From Cellulosilyticum lentocellum DSM 5427 (GTDB taxonomy: Bacteria > Bacillota > Clostridia > Lachnospirales > Cellulosilyticaceae), in contig NC_015275.1 of the NCBI RefSeq assembly GCF_000178835.2, forward strand, positions 765,001 to 829,000: a DNA stretch of 64,000 nucleotides, in the 5' to 3' direction. Below the pieces are notes generated by a model that was given only the letters and a program-made list of their open reading frames with translations, was not told the origin of the DNA and ran no database searches. Position 1 is the first letter of the stretch. The number at the start of each line of letters is the position of its first letter. Below are positions 51,695-60,592 of the stretch, one piece after another. The translations under genes were made by a program, and so were the position numbers.

Positions 51695-51868
51695 GGAAGG
51701 TATTTTGTCTATATGTTTGATATGCCTCTAACTGCCCAAGATAATATTGGTTTAGTTTGAGAAAGGTATGCGGCACTACCATTTAAGTATCATGATAGTG
51801 TAGAAGATAAGGATAAGACAATTACTTACATGATAGGAAAATCGAATACCATTTTGAGTAAGAATTAA
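51695..51868 (+). pseudogene. Decayed 3' fragment of a stalk-domain protein gene
   Basis: Translating from 51701 gives YFVYMFDMPLTAQDNIGLV, a stop (TGA 51758-51760), then ERYAALPFKYHDSVEDKDKT and ITYMIGK. This aligns without gaps to the last ~48 residues of the intact gene at 54481 (YYVYTFDMPLTSQDNINLVW...FKYHDNVEDKDKTITYMIGK). The stop replaces the Trp codon TGG. No upstream part of the gene remains, so it is a remnant of a lost paralog, 2.6 kb before the intact copy. An extra few codons follow to TAA at 51866. Confidence 0.85.
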
Positions 51869-51982
51869 CAGAAATTAAAATACAACACGCCTAAAAATAT
51901 TTGAAATAAATAAATTAATTTAATTTTTTAAATTTAAATTTGTGCATTATGATGAATTAAAGCTATGCCGATATACAGGTGA

Positions 51983-52104
51983 CTTACTGAAAAACTAGAC
52001 AGTTAGAAGTACTTAAAGAGAGAATGTATCAGTAAGGCATACTGCTAAAAACCATAAAAATTGGGACAAAAATTTCTCGCTGTCTAGTAAAGAGCTACTA
52101 TAAT
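51983..52104 (+). promoter_or_regulatory. Structured region with crossing helices before the chemoreceptor at 52130
   Basis: CTTACTGA (51983-51990) is complementary to TCAGTAAG (52029-52036), and ACTAGACAG (51994-52002) to CTGTCTAGT (52080-52088). The two helices cross, so they form either a pseudoknot or two alternative folds. A TATAAT lies at 52099-52104, so the element could also be DNA-level operator structure just upstream of a promoter without a good -35 box. I recognise no known riboswitch. The AT-rich segment 51869-51982 has no feature I can name. Confidence 0.4.
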
Positions 52105-52129
52105 GATTACTAAATAAGGAGAAATTAAG

Positions 52130-54166
52130 ATGGCAAGAAAACTTAAGCAGACAAGTGTAGTAAGTAAATTAACCAAGAGATTATGGTACATAGCAGGACT
52201 TAGTTTTAGTATAGCACTTGTTGCTATGTATCTAGTAGGGACTGCACGTATAGAAAATCTTACAATCAAGAGCACTATTAAGATGGTAGAAGATAATGCT
52301 AGGTTATTAGAAGGAAGATTAGATAAATACTTTATGTTAGTGGATACTATTTCAGCAGATGAACGCTTATGTGATCCAGAGGGTGGATTTGATGAAAAAG
52401 AAAATGTACTTAGAGGCTATGTAGATTTATATGGAGAGAAATATGGAGTCAAATCTATTGGATATATTGATTTGGAGGGACAATTAACTTCAACCGATGG
52501 ATTTGAGAATAATATATCTGATAGAGATTATTTTAAGGATTTAATGCAAGATAAGAAGTATATAAGTAGTCCGAGTTATAATATAAACACTGGACAACAA
52601 ATTATATTTATGGGGGCGTCGCTCAAACAAGGTACGCAGGTCGTAGGAGCTATTACATGTACCTTTGATGGTAAATTCCTCTCGGATATGATTCAGGATT
52701 TAGAATATCTACAGGAAGGTAAATCCTATGTGCTTGATAAACAAGGCACAGTAATTGCCTCTAATAATTCATCAGAGGTAGCCGAGAGATACAATGTTAT
52801 CAAGGAATTAGAACAAGACCCTACACTTACTCACTTAGAAGATATTGCTAAGGTCCATCAAAAAATGATTGAAGGTGGAGAGGGGGCTGAATTGATTAAT
52901 GATGGTATGAATAAATATATCGTCTATCATGATATACCTTATTCCCAAGGGTGGAGCCTTGCTTTTGAGGTGAAAAGAAAAGATATCATTAGTGAGGTCG
53001 CTGCAATAGCAACAGTTAATGCTTTATCATGTAGTATAGCAATGATCTTATTATGTATAGGGATGGTTATAACTGCAAAGCCATTAGGAAAAAGACTGAA
53101 TTATCTTAAGGACGAAATTGATAAAATGGCTCAAGGTGATTTCACTATTAAACTTAATACAGAGGATGAAAAGACTAGGGATGAAATAACTCTTATGGAA
53201 GAGGCACTACAAAAGAGCATAGATGCCACAAGAAAGACACTAACTGCAGTTGAACATAATGCAACCGTATTAATGGGACAAGCGAAAGGCTTAGAAGGAG
53301 TATCACATGAAATCTATGAGGGTGCTAATAATATTGCAACCTCTATGACAAATACCGCGACAGAAAATACAAATCAATCTATAGAAATTACCAATATGAA
53401 TCAGCAGATGGATGAATTTGTTGCTAACTTAGACGATATGGAAAACAACATCGAAGAGGTTATATATGTTACTTTAGAAGCAGAAAACGAGATTAAAGAG
53501 AGTCAGGAGCAAGTAAGAGACTTGGTTACTTCAGTAGATACCTTCAATCAATCCTTTAACCAGTTTGGAAATATGATTGGGAACATGAACAAGAAAATTT
53601 CTTCTATTAATGGGATTACTGCAGCCATTACACAAATTTCAGAACAGACGAATTTATTGGCCCTTAATGCAGCTATTGAGGCAGCTAGAGCTGGGGAAGC
53701 AGGAAGAGGCTTTAGTGTGGTAGCAGAAGAGATTAGAAAATTAGCTGAACAAAGTCAAGAGTCAGTGCGTGAAATTAGTAGGATTATTGAGGCAGTTTTA
53801 AATGAAGGGGAACATTTAACAAGTTCTAGTGATGAAATCAATGTGAAGATGCAAGTGCAAAAAGAAAATATTGATAGAGCGGTAGTGACTTTTGAACATA
53901 TGGCAGGCGCAATGAAAAGTATCCTACCCAAAACAGAGGCTATGGCAGCTGTTTCAGTTGCTAATAAACGTCAAAAGGACAGCATTAAAGCAAGTATAGA
54001 AAAAGTGGCCCATGCCTCTCAAGAATTAGCGGCAGCCTCACAGGAAGTAGCTGCTACAGCAGAAGAATTTAATCAATCTAGTGAAAGTATTCGAGATGTT
54101 GCCAAAGCCGTTCATCAATTGACTGTGGAATTAACAGAGCAAATGGAACAGTTTAAAGTAAAATAA
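52130..54166 (+). CDS. Methyl-accepting chemotaxis protein with double-Cache sensor
   Basis: A 678-residue chemoreceptor. Membrane helix 1 is at about residues 18-40 ([20 protein letters not shown]). The dCache sensor spans about 43-300 and includes [33 protein letters not shown] and [17 protein letters not shown], the pattern seen in many amino-acid-type Cache domains. Helix 2 is near 300-322, HAMP follows, and the signalling tip [36 protein letters not shown] is near 505-540. It belongs to the same tip class as the receptor at 4472. Ribosome binding site AAGGAGAAA at 52117-52125. The region before it carries crossing inverted repeats and a gene remnant. Confidence 0.93.
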   Translation: MARKLKQTSVVSKLTKRLWYIAGLSFSIALVAMYLVGTARIENLTIKSTIKMVEDNARLLEGRLDKYFMLVDTISADERLCDPEGGFDEKENVLRGYVDLYGEKYGVKSIGYIDLEGQLTSTDGFENNISDRDYFKDLMQDKKYISSPSYNINTGQQIIFMGASLKQGTQVVGAITCTFDGKFLSDMIQDLEYLQEGKSYVLDKQGTVIASNNSSEVAERYNVIKELEQDPTLTHLEDIAKVHQKMIEGGEGAELINDGMNKYIVYHDIPYSQGWSLAFEVKRKDIISEVAAIATVNALSCSIAMILLCIGMVITAKPLGKRLNYLKDEIDKMAQGDFTIKLNTEDEKTRDEITLMEEALQKSIDATRKTLTAVEHNATVLMGQAKGLEGVSHEIYEGANNIATSMTNTATENTNQSIEITNMNQQMDEFVANLDDMENNIEEVIYVTLEAENEIKESQEQVRDLVTSVDTFNQSFNQFGNMIGNMNKKISSINGITAAITQISEQTNLLALNAAIEAARAGEAGRGFSVVAEEIRKLAEQSQESVREISRIIEAVLNEGEHLTSSSDEINVKMQVQKENIDRAVVTFEHMAGAMKSILPKTEAMAAVSVANKRQKDSIKASIEKVAHASQELAAASQEVAATAEEFNQSSESIRDVAKAVHQLTVELTEQMEQFKVK

Positions 54167-54198
54167 TAGAGTATGAGTGATATATAATACAAATAGAT

Positions 54199-54242
54199 AA
54201 GTACTAGATAACTAGAAGATAGAGGTTATCTAGTGCTTTTTT
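54199..54242 (+). terminator. Terminator after the chemoreceptor
   Basis: AAGTACTAGATAAC (54199-54212) pairs with GTTATCTAGTGCTT (54225-54238), followed by T4. The rest of the 310-base gap to 54481 shows only a TATAAT at 54434-54439 and no other feature. Confidence 0.82.
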
Positions 54243-54480
54243 ATATTCTATTAATTTGATATGATTTTAAATAGAAGTATTGGATAGTTTTTCACTGGTA
54301 TAAAGCATAACATTAAGACGATGTTTTTGATTTTTGTTAAAAATAATAACCAAGTATAATTTATAAAAAATACAGAATATTACAAATGAATTAAGTTTCA
54401 GTTAACCATGTAGTGTTGCTATAGAAGAATGAGTATAATGAAAACGTAAAAAGTGTCTATATAAAAGAAAAGGTGATACT

Positions 54481-55599
54481 ATGAAGGGGATTAATAAAAA
54501 AAGAATAGCAAAGAGTTTTAGCGCGGTAGTAGCAAGTCTACTAATAGTAGGTACACCACAGATGAATGAGCTTATGGCAGCAAGCAAGATAAGTGTTACC
54601 TATAATAATCAGGAGTTAATGCTAAGTAATGAACCGAAGGTGATTAATCAAAGTGTGATGCTTCCACTACGAGACCTATCAGAGCAATTAGGGTATAAGG
54701 TGGAATGGGAGCAAGCAACAGGTAAGATTGAGATTGTAGATGGAGCTTATAAGGTTGTATTGCAGGTGGGGAGTAAAGTAGCAGAGGTTAATGGCAAAGT
54801 AGTAACCATAGATGTAGCGCCTCAAACCATCAATGGTGTGACTTATATACCACTTCGCTTTGTGAGTGAGGCTCTGGAAATGGGTGTTCAGTGGAGTAAA
54901 GAAAACAAGGTGGCATTAGAAGGAAAATATACAGTTGATGAGGCGAACAAAAAGTTAATGGTAAGAACTGCCAGTGGGAAAAAGGTAGTGGGAGATATTA
55001 ATACTTATGATGAGAACGTAGTAGCTGGGAAGAATGTAACTTTAAAAAGAACTAGTGCAGGGAGCGAAATGGTTTGTGTGACCTGTATTATACAAGGAGC
55101 ACTCACTCAGACAGCTAGTACGACTTTTTATATAAAAGACGGTAAGGTCATTGACAAGCTAGTAGAAAAGCCAAGTATTCAAGCTGAAGCTGGCATACTC
55201 TACAAAAATAATGAAGTGGCTATTAGTACAGGAACTGAATTTAAAATATATGATGATTTAACAGGGACTTTAGTTAAAACTTATAATCTAAAAGAAAAAT
55301 TAGATGGAGAAGGTTTTGTTCCAATTAGCTATAGTAATAACTATATAGTAGGTAGATATCAAAATACCATTCATGTCATTGATTTAGTAAATGGTAAGAT
55401 TACCAGGATATTGGATTTTATTCCTGAAGGAACAGAAAAAGAAAAAGAAGCCAAATACTATGTCTATACGTTTGATATGCCATTAACGTCTCAAGATAAT
55501 ATTAATTTGGTATGGGAGACTGAAGAAGCACTAGTGTTTAAATATCATGATAATGTAGAAGATAAAGATAAGACCATTACTTACATGATTGGAAAGTAA
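54481..55599 (+). CDS. Secreted copper-amine-oxidase-N (stalk) domain protein
   Basis: This 372-residue exported protein has a signal peptide ending near residue 34 (NELMAAS). The stalk domain is N-terminal here (about 36-145: YNNQELMLSNEPKVINQSVMLPLRDLSEQLGYKVEW...INGVTYIPLRFVSEALEMGVQW). The remaining ~220 residues are beta-rich, with propeller-like strands (IYDDLTGTLVKTYNL, IHVIDLVNGKITRILDFI). The very C-terminus is duplicated as a pseudogene fragment at 51695. Function unknown, probably surface-associated. Ribosome binding site AAAGGTGAT at about 54470-54478. Confidence 0.85.
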   Translation: MKGINKKRIAKSFSAVVASLLIVGTPQMNELMAASKISVTYNNQELMLSNEPKVINQSVMLPLRDLSEQLGYKVEWEQATGKIEIVDGAYKVVLQVGSKVAEVNGKVVTIDVAPQTINGVTYIPLRFVSEALEMGVQWSKENKVALEGKYTVDEANKKLMVRTASGKKVVGDINTYDENVVAGKNVTLKRTSAGSEMVCVTCIIQGALTQTASTTFYIKDGKVIDKLVEKPSIQAEAGILYKNNEVAISTGTEFKIYDDLTGTLVKTYNLKEKLDGEGFVPISYSNNYIVGRYQNTIHVIDLVNGKITRILDFIPEGTEKEKEAKYYVYTFDMPLTSQDNINLVWETEEALVFKYHDNVEDKDKTITYMIGK

Positions 55600-55722
55600 T
55601 CAGAACATAAAAATAAACTTTTCACTTTTGAAAGTTAAATAGTAGGAAATAAGAAACTATGTATGAATACAGTTCTGGTGATATAAATGAAGTAATTATA
55701 TTAATAATAGTGAGGTGAAAAA

Positions 55723-56580
55723 ATGCCGTTATTAAAAACAGGTGACACAGTAGCATTAGTAGGTTGTTCTAATGGCCTTAGCTTGGAGATGCAGGGAGCA
55801 GTAGAAAAACTCAGAAGTTTATTAGAAGGCTGGGGCTTAGAAGTATTAAGTAGCTCATATATTTATGCCCAAAAGGATGTTTTTGCGGCAAGTGGAAAAG
55901 ATAGAGCAGTGGCATTAATGAACTTTTATCAAAACGAAAGTGTAAAAGCTATCTTCGATATTTCGGGAGGAGATATTGCCAATCAGGTATTACCTTTTTT
56001 AGATTTTGAGAGGATAAAAAAGGCCAATAAGCCTTACTTTGGTTATAGTGATTTAACGACGGTCATTGATAGTATTTATACTAAGACTGGAGTAAGCTCC
56101 TATTTATATCAAGTGAGATTTCTGATAGGAGAGTATGCAAAGGTTCAGCAAGAAGCCTTTTATAAAACCTTCTTTGAGGAGCAAGAGGATTTGTTTCAAT
56201 TTGATTATCACTTTATAAGAGGTGAAAATTTAGAGGGCATTATTATAGGTGGTAATATTAGATGCCTGTTAAAATTAGCAGGTACCCCTTATTTTCCTGA
56301 TTTTAAGGATAAGATTCTCTTTTTAGAAGGGATGAGTGGCAAACCTGCTCAAATAACTACCTTTTTAAATCAGTATAAGCAGATGGGTATATTAGATGAA
56401 GTAAAAGGGATTTTACTAGGCAGCTTCTTAGAAATGGAAGAAAAAGCTTTAAGCCCGACTGTAGAAGAACTGCTGCTAGAATTAATAGGGGATAGAGATA
56501 TCCCTATTGCTAAAACAATGCAAATAGGACATGGCAAAGATAGTAAATGCCTACGCATAGGTGAAAGGATTTCCTTATAA
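55723..56580 (+). CDS. S66 peptidase (LD-carboxypeptidase / MccF-like)
   Basis: A 285-residue cytoplasmic serine peptidase of family S66. The nucleophile Ser is in FGYSDLT (about residue 109), the Glu of the triad in FLEGMSGKP, and the His in MQIGHGKDS near the C-terminus: the complete Ser-Glu-His set. Family members remove the terminal D-Ala from murein tetrapeptides (LdcA) or detoxify microcin-C-type peptides (MccF). With no murein operon here, either is possible. Ribosome binding site GTGAGGTG at 55709-55716. It stands alone before rsmA. Confidence 0.9.
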   Translation: MPLLKTGDTVALVGCSNGLSLEMQGAVEKLRSLLEGWGLEVLSSSYIYAQKDVFAASGKDRAVALMNFYQNESVKAIFDISGGDIANQVLPFLDFERIKKANKPYFGYSDLTTVIDSIYTKTGVSSYLYQVRFLIGEYAKVQQEAFYKTFFEEQEDLFQFDYHFIRGENLEGIIIGGNIRCLLKLAGTPYFPDFKDKILFLEGMSGKPAQITTFLNQYKQMGILDEVKGILLGSFLEMEEKALSPTVEELLLELIGDRDIPIAKTMQIGHGKDSKCLRIGERISL

Positions 56581-56727
56581 GGAGAGTAGCAGAAAGGTTA
56601 ATAAATTCGAATTTGGGTATATCTACTCATACAGATGAAAGAGTTACAGTAAGAAGCTATTACTTTAATACTAAAGGGAAATGTGATATCATAGAACAAT
56701 GAACAATTTTAAGGAGCGACTAACCAT

Positions 56728-57594
56728 ATGCGAAAGATAGCAACAGTAGAAGGCACTAGGGCGATTATTAGTAAATACCCTTTTGCTTTTCAAAAGAAAT
56801 TCGGACAAAACTTTTTAATAGATCCACAAGTACTTGATAAAATTATTGATGCAGCAGAGATTACTAAGGAAGATTGCGTTATTGAAATCGGACCAGGTAT
56901 TGGCTGTGTAACTCAAGCCTTATTAGAAAAAGCAGGTAAAGTTATTTCTATCGAAATCGATAATCAGCTGATTCCTATTTTAGAAGAACAGTTTGGGGCA
57001 GAACCTCATTTTAAGCTTATCCATAATGACGTTTTAAAAGTAGACCTTGCAGCGCTTATTGCAGAAGAATCACCTAATAGAAGAATAAAAGTAGTAGCAA
57101 ACTTACCTTACTACATTACAACACCTATTATTATGGCTTTATTAGAAGATGAACTACCTATCGAAAGTATCACTGTTATGGTGCAAAAAGAAGTGGCAGA
57201 TCGTCTTTCTTCTAAGCCAGGAACTAAGCAATATGGCGCCATTGCTGTATCTGTTAACTATTTCTCAACCCCAGAGTTAGTAGTAGATGTACCAAGAAAC
57301 TGCTTTATGCCTAGTCCTAATGTAGATTCAGCAGTTATTAAGCTTAACGTACATGAAGAGCCACTTGTCAAAACAAATAATGTGAAGCAAATGTTTCGCA
57401 TCATTAAAGCAGCTTTCTTACTTAGAAGAAAAACACTGCTTAATACCTTAGCAGCTCACGGTGACTTAGGCATAGATAAAGAAAGGCTTAAAGAGCTTTT
57501 AGACGAAAGTGGTATAGGCGCTCAAACAAGAGGAGAAACCCTATCCATTGAAGAGTTTGCAAGACTTTCAGATTATATTGATGAACATCGTTAG
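56728..57594 (+). CDS. rsmA: 16S rRNA (A1518/A1519) dimethyltransferase
   Basis: The 288-residue SAM-dependent enzyme (KsgA) dimethylates two adjacent adenines in helix 45 of 16S rRNA during small-subunit assembly. Motifs are FQKKFGQNFLID at the N-terminus, VIEIGPGIGCVTQALLEKAGKVISIEID (SAM site), the catalytic NLPYYITTPI near residue 128, and MVQKEVADRL. Normal length and all motifs are intact. Ribosome binding site AAGGAG at 56711-56716. Terminator 57614-57657 follows. Loss of this gene gives kasugamycin resistance in other bacteria. Confidence 0.97.
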   Translation: MRKIATVEGTRAIISKYPFAFQKKFGQNFLIDPQVLDKIIDAAEITKEDCVIEIGPGIGCVTQALLEKAGKVISIEIDNQLIPILEEQFGAEPHFKLIHNDVLKVDLAALIAEESPNRRIKVVANLPYYITTPIIMALLEDELPIESITVMVQKEVADRLSSKPGTKQYGAIAVSVNYFSTPELVVDVPRNCFMPSPNVDSAVIKLNVHEEPLVKTNNVKQMFRIIKAAFLLRRKTLLNTLAAHGDLGIDKERLKELLDESGIGAQTRGETLSIEEFARLSDYIDEHR

Positions 57595-57613
57595 AAATAG
57601 ACAATGAAGAAGT

Positions 57614-57657
57614 AAAGAAGGATTAATGGTGAGTAAAAACACTATTAATCCTTCTTT
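57614..57657 (+). terminator. Terminator of rsmA
   Basis: AAAGAAGGATTAATGGTG (57614-57631) pairs with 57640-57657 with one wobble. Confidence 0.85.
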
Positions 57658-57813
57658 CTTTGTAGCCTATAAAATAGCATAATTGTACTAGAAATGAAAA
57701 GAATTGTGATAGAACTTAGTAGTCACGCTAGATATAATAAGATAAGTTTTATACTTATGTATGCCAGTATATGTTATAGATGAGAGTTATCAGATCAGTA
57801 CAGGAGGAAGAAG

Positions 57814-58434
57814 ATGAATAATCAAGAGAGAAGGGACCTAGAATTACCTTATATTGCAGATGCTGAGGTTTTTGAGGAGATGAAAGTAGCTAGAAGGCAT
57901 ATGCAGATTTATAATACAACTGATAGATCAGATTTTGAGACGCTTACTAAATTGGTTAGAGGTTTTTTGGGAAAAAGCGGCAACAATGTATTTATTAATC
58001 CACCGTTTTACTTTGACTATGGTAAGCATATTGAAGTAGGTGACAACTTCTTTGCTAACTATAATTGTACTATCTTAGATGTAGCAAAAGTAAAGATAGG
58101 GAATAATGTAATGTTTGCCCCTAATGTGGCAATTTACACTGCAGGGCATCCACTTCATCCAGAGGCAAGAAATTCAGGCTATGAGTACGGTATCTCAGTG
58201 ACCATAGGAGACAATGTATGGCTAGGAGGAAATGTAGTAGTTACTCCAGGCATAAAAATAGGTAACAATGTGGTGATAGGTGCAGGAAGTGTGGTGACGA
58301 AAGATATTCCAGATAACGTAGTAGCGGCAGGAAATCCTTGCAAGGTGATAAGGGAAATTACAGAAGAAGATAAGAAATATTACTATAAAGATAGAGTATT
58401 TGACGAAGAATCTTGGACGAAGATCAACGGCTAA
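57814..58434 (+). CDS. Sugar O-acetyltransferase (maltose/galactoside acetyltransferase family)
   Basis: A 206-residue left-handed beta-helix trimeric enzyme, acetyl-CoA dependent. The N-terminal cap (RRDLELPYIADAEVFEEMKVARR) fits the LacA/Maa group. Hexapeptide repeats run from NVFINPPFYFDYGKHIEVGDNFF to NVVIGAGSVVTKDIPDNVVAAGNP. The catalytic His is in TAGHPLHPE (about residue 113). It acetylates sugars or sugar-like substrates, usually for detoxification or surface glycans; the natural acceptor is unknown. Ribosome binding site AGGAGGAAG at 57802-57810. Terminator 58454-58494. Confidence 0.92.
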   Translation: MNNQERRDLELPYIADAEVFEEMKVARRHMQIYNTTDRSDFETLTKLVRGFLGKSGNNVFINPPFYFDYGKHIEVGDNFFANYNCTILDVAKVKIGNNVMFAPNVAIYTAGHPLHPEARNSGYEYGISVTIGDNVWLGGNVVVTPGIKIGNNVVIGAGSVVTKDIPDNVVAAGNPCKVIREITEEDKKYYYKDRVFDEESWTKING

Positions 58435-58453
58435 AATCTTAAAGAGGAATAAC

Positions 58454-58494
58454 AAAATACCACCCTTTTAGAATAACTAAAAAGGTGGTATTTT
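58454..58494 (+). terminator. Terminator of the acetyltransferase gene
   Basis: AAAATACCACC (58454-58464) pairs with GGTGGTATTTT (58484-58494), with further A/T pairs inside (CTTTT/AAAAA). Confidence 0.85.
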
Positions 58495-58639
58495 GCTTAC
58501 CAGCACTTCATTCTAAGGTGTGCAACATACAATGTTTTACATTTGTAATAAAATTTTAAATATTTTACATAAAAATATTTAAAAAAATTTTAGAATATTA
58601 TATAATTTAAATGACATCAAAGTTTTACCCACCTAGAAG

Positions 58640-58683
58640 TTAAGTGTATCAGAATATTTAAACGATTATAGGAACAATTGTTC
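58640..58683 (+). promoter_or_regulatory. LexA-like palindrome (GAAC-N4-GTTC) upstream of the tail-collar gene
   Basis: GAACAATTGTTC at 58672-58683 is a perfect 12-bp palindrome matching the Gram-positive LexA/SOS core GAAC-N4-GTTC. A possible promoter overlaps it just upstream (TTAAGT 58640-58645, GATTAT 58664-58669, 18-base spacing); another TATAAT is at 58601-58606. The rest of the 255-base gap is very AT-rich with no gene. Confidence 0.45.
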
Positions 58684-58749
58684 TCAAATCGCAGTTAATT
58701 ATTTAAGTAACAAGATTTAATATAAATATAAATTTTAGGAGGTAGGATT

Positions 58750-58995
58750 ATGGATTATTTATTAGGAGAAATTACACTGTTTCCCTATACCTTTACACCA
58801 ATGGGTTGGATGTCTTGTGAAGGGCAAATCTTAAACATTGCACAAAATCAGGCTTTATATTCATTAATTGGAAATACATATGGTGGGAATGCAGCGCAGG
58901 GGACATTTGCATTACCAAACTTGAAAGGTGCAGAGCCATTGCCAAACATGAAGTACTATATTGCAACAGAAGGGATTTATCCACAAAGACAGTAA
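58750..58995 (+). CDS. Small phage tail-collar domain protein
   Basis: An 81-residue protein that is one tail-collar domain. It shows the typical sequence LGEITLFPYTFTPMGWMSCEGQILNIAQNQALYSLIGNTYGGN followed by FALPNLKG. Such domains occur in phage tail fibres and in bacterial microcystin-dependent-like proteins (about 170 residues). This one ends soon after the domain and lacks the usual C-terminal half, so it may be a minimal form or truncated. No signal peptide. Ribosome binding site TTAGGAGG at 58736-58743. The next gene begins 89 bases later after a small hairpin. Confidence 0.85.
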   Translation: MDYLLGEITLFPYTFTPMGWMSCEGQILNIAQNQALYSLIGNTYGGNAAQGTFALPNLKGAEPLPNMKYYIATEGIYPQRQ

Positions 58996-59040
58996 TGGCT
59001 ATATTGAATCATTAATAACATTTGTCTTCAAGGTCAATTA

Positions 59041-59063
59041 TCAAAATACGGAAAGTATTTTGA
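59041..59063 (+). repeat. Intercistronic hairpin after the tail-collar gene
   Basis: TCAAAATAC (59041-59049) and GTATTTTGA (59055-59063) form a perfect 9-bp stem with loop GGAAA. No T tract follows, so it is more likely an RNA-stability or processing element between two cotranscribed genes than a terminator. Confidence 0.5.
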
Positions 59064-59084
59064 TGGAGAAAGGATGGAAAGAAT

Positions 59085-60404
59085 ATGGCAGATCCTAATA
59101 TTGCTTTAAATAAAGCTGCTGGAGCAAGTGGTTACGTATTACCTTATTCGTCTTCAAGAGCTGTTAACGGCACATTACAACCTACAAGCAGATGGCTGTG
59201 TAATACCGTTCCAGCTGATATGACTGTTGATTTGGGTGCCACATTTGTTATTACAGCATGGACTGTAAGACACATGGGGACGGCAGGTTGGGCAAATCCT
59301 GATTATAATATGTGTGATTATTCACTTCAGGGAAGTAATAATAATGTAAACTGGGTAACGATAGACTCTGTTGTGAATAATACAGCAGCTATCACTTCAA
59401 GAAGCATAGTGGGTGCTTATAGATATGTAAAGCTAAATGTAACCAAAGGTCTAAGAGTAAATCCTCAATATGCCTCACTTATGGAGCTTGAAATTAATGG
59501 ACATCCACCTAATGCAAACCTGTCATCATTAGCTATTAGCAGCAGTTCACTGACACCCACATTTAATCCAACTATTTTAGCGTATACCACTGCAAAGGTT
59601 CCCTATAGTACATCAAGTATTACTGTTTCTGCAGCGGCAGCAGATCCTACATCCACTATAATAGTGAATGGTACAGTAATGACAGGCGGACAGAGTACAG
59701 TCAATCTAAATGTTGGAGCCAATACCATAAACGTATTGGTAAATGCTTTAGATGGTGTAACTACCAAGAATTATACTATTATAGTAGAAAGAGAACAGGG
59801 TGCTATCTTAAGTAATCTAGTAATCAGTAGCGGAGCACTTAATCCAATCTTCTCAAGCAATCATTTAAATTATACGACCCAAAATGTGGTTTATGATATC
59901 AAGAGTGTCACAGTGACACCTACTACAAATATTGCAGGCTGCGCAATAAAGGTAAATGGAAATACTGCAACTAGCAATCAGCCTTCAACGGTCAATCTGA
60001 ATGTAGGTAGCAATACGATAAATATTGCTGTCACAAATGGTGCTGCTTCACAAACGTATACCATAACAGTGGTAAGAGAGAACAGTCTGTATTTAGATAG
60101 GGTTAATTTAGCCTATACTGGAAATAGATATACATATAGTGAGGTTACTTACATGAATCAAACAACATTGAGCTATACCGTAGCAGTTAATTCAAAAGCT
60201 AATAGCGTTGTGATTACGCCAATTGCTGAAGATAATGGAGCATCAGTTACAATAACTAGTAATGGTAGTAGTCAAACTGTAGCAAGTGGTGTGGCTTTCT
60301 CTGCTATTTCTTTGCCAAATGCAGTTAACACCATTTCATTGGTAGTTTCAAAATCAGGAGCTATAGGGACTAAAAATTATACACTAAGTATAAATAGGGT
60401 TTAA
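59085..60404 (+). CDS. F5/8 type C (discoidin) plus cadherin-like beta-sandwich protein
   Basis: A 439-residue protein. Residues about 3-137 form a discoidin-like carbohydrate-binding fold (NIALNKAAGASGYVLPYSSSRAVNG...MTVDLGATFVITAWTVRHMG...YRYVKLNVTKG). Then come two clear cadherin-like (bacterial Ig-like) repeats of about 90 residues (ANLSSLAISSSSLTPTFNPTILAYTT..., ILSNLVISSGALNPIFSSNHLNYTT...), each ending in NYTIIVERE or TYTITVVRE, and a third divergent one. There is no signal peptide, unusual for such domains; release could be by a tail-like or other route. Together with the tail-collar gene it may encode a surface or tail-fibre-type assembly. Confidence 0.82.
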   Translation: MADPNIALNKAAGASGYVLPYSSSRAVNGTLQPTSRWLCNTVPADMTVDLGATFVITAWTVRHMGTAGWANPDYNMCDYSLQGSNNNVNWVTIDSVVNNTAAITSRSIVGAYRYVKLNVTKGLRVNPQYASLMELEINGHPPNANLSSLAISSSSLTPTFNPTILAYTTAKVPYSTSSITVSAAAADPTSTIIVNGTVMTGGQSTVNLNVGANTINVLVNALDGVTTKNYTIIVEREQGAILSNLVISSGALNPIFSSNHLNYTTQNVVYDIKSVTVTPTTNIAGCAIKVNGNTATSNQPSTVNLNVGSNTINIAVTNGAASQTYTITVVRENSLYLDRVNLAYTGNRYTYSEVTYMNQTTLSYTVAVNSKANSVVITPIAEDNGASVTITSNGSSQTVASGVAFSAISLPNAVNTISLVVSKSGAIGTKNYTLSINRV

Positions 60405-60427
60405 TTTTATGACGTGCTTCTAAAGTT

Positions 60428-60474
60428 AATATCTAAGCATATTGAATACTTTATTTAATGTGCTTAGATATTTT
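60428..60474 (+). terminator. Terminator after the discoidin/cadherin-like gene
   Basis: AATATCTAAGCA (60428-60439) pairs with TGCTTAGATATT (60461-60472), followed by TT. Confidence 0.78.
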
Positions 60475-60592
60475 AATGTTCATAATGAAAAGATATTACA
60501 ATAAGCAGGAGTATATTTGGGGGACTTTTTTAATATAATCTATCGATATATGAAAATAACTTAGCTAGCTGTAAAGAAAAGGGAGGATTTAA

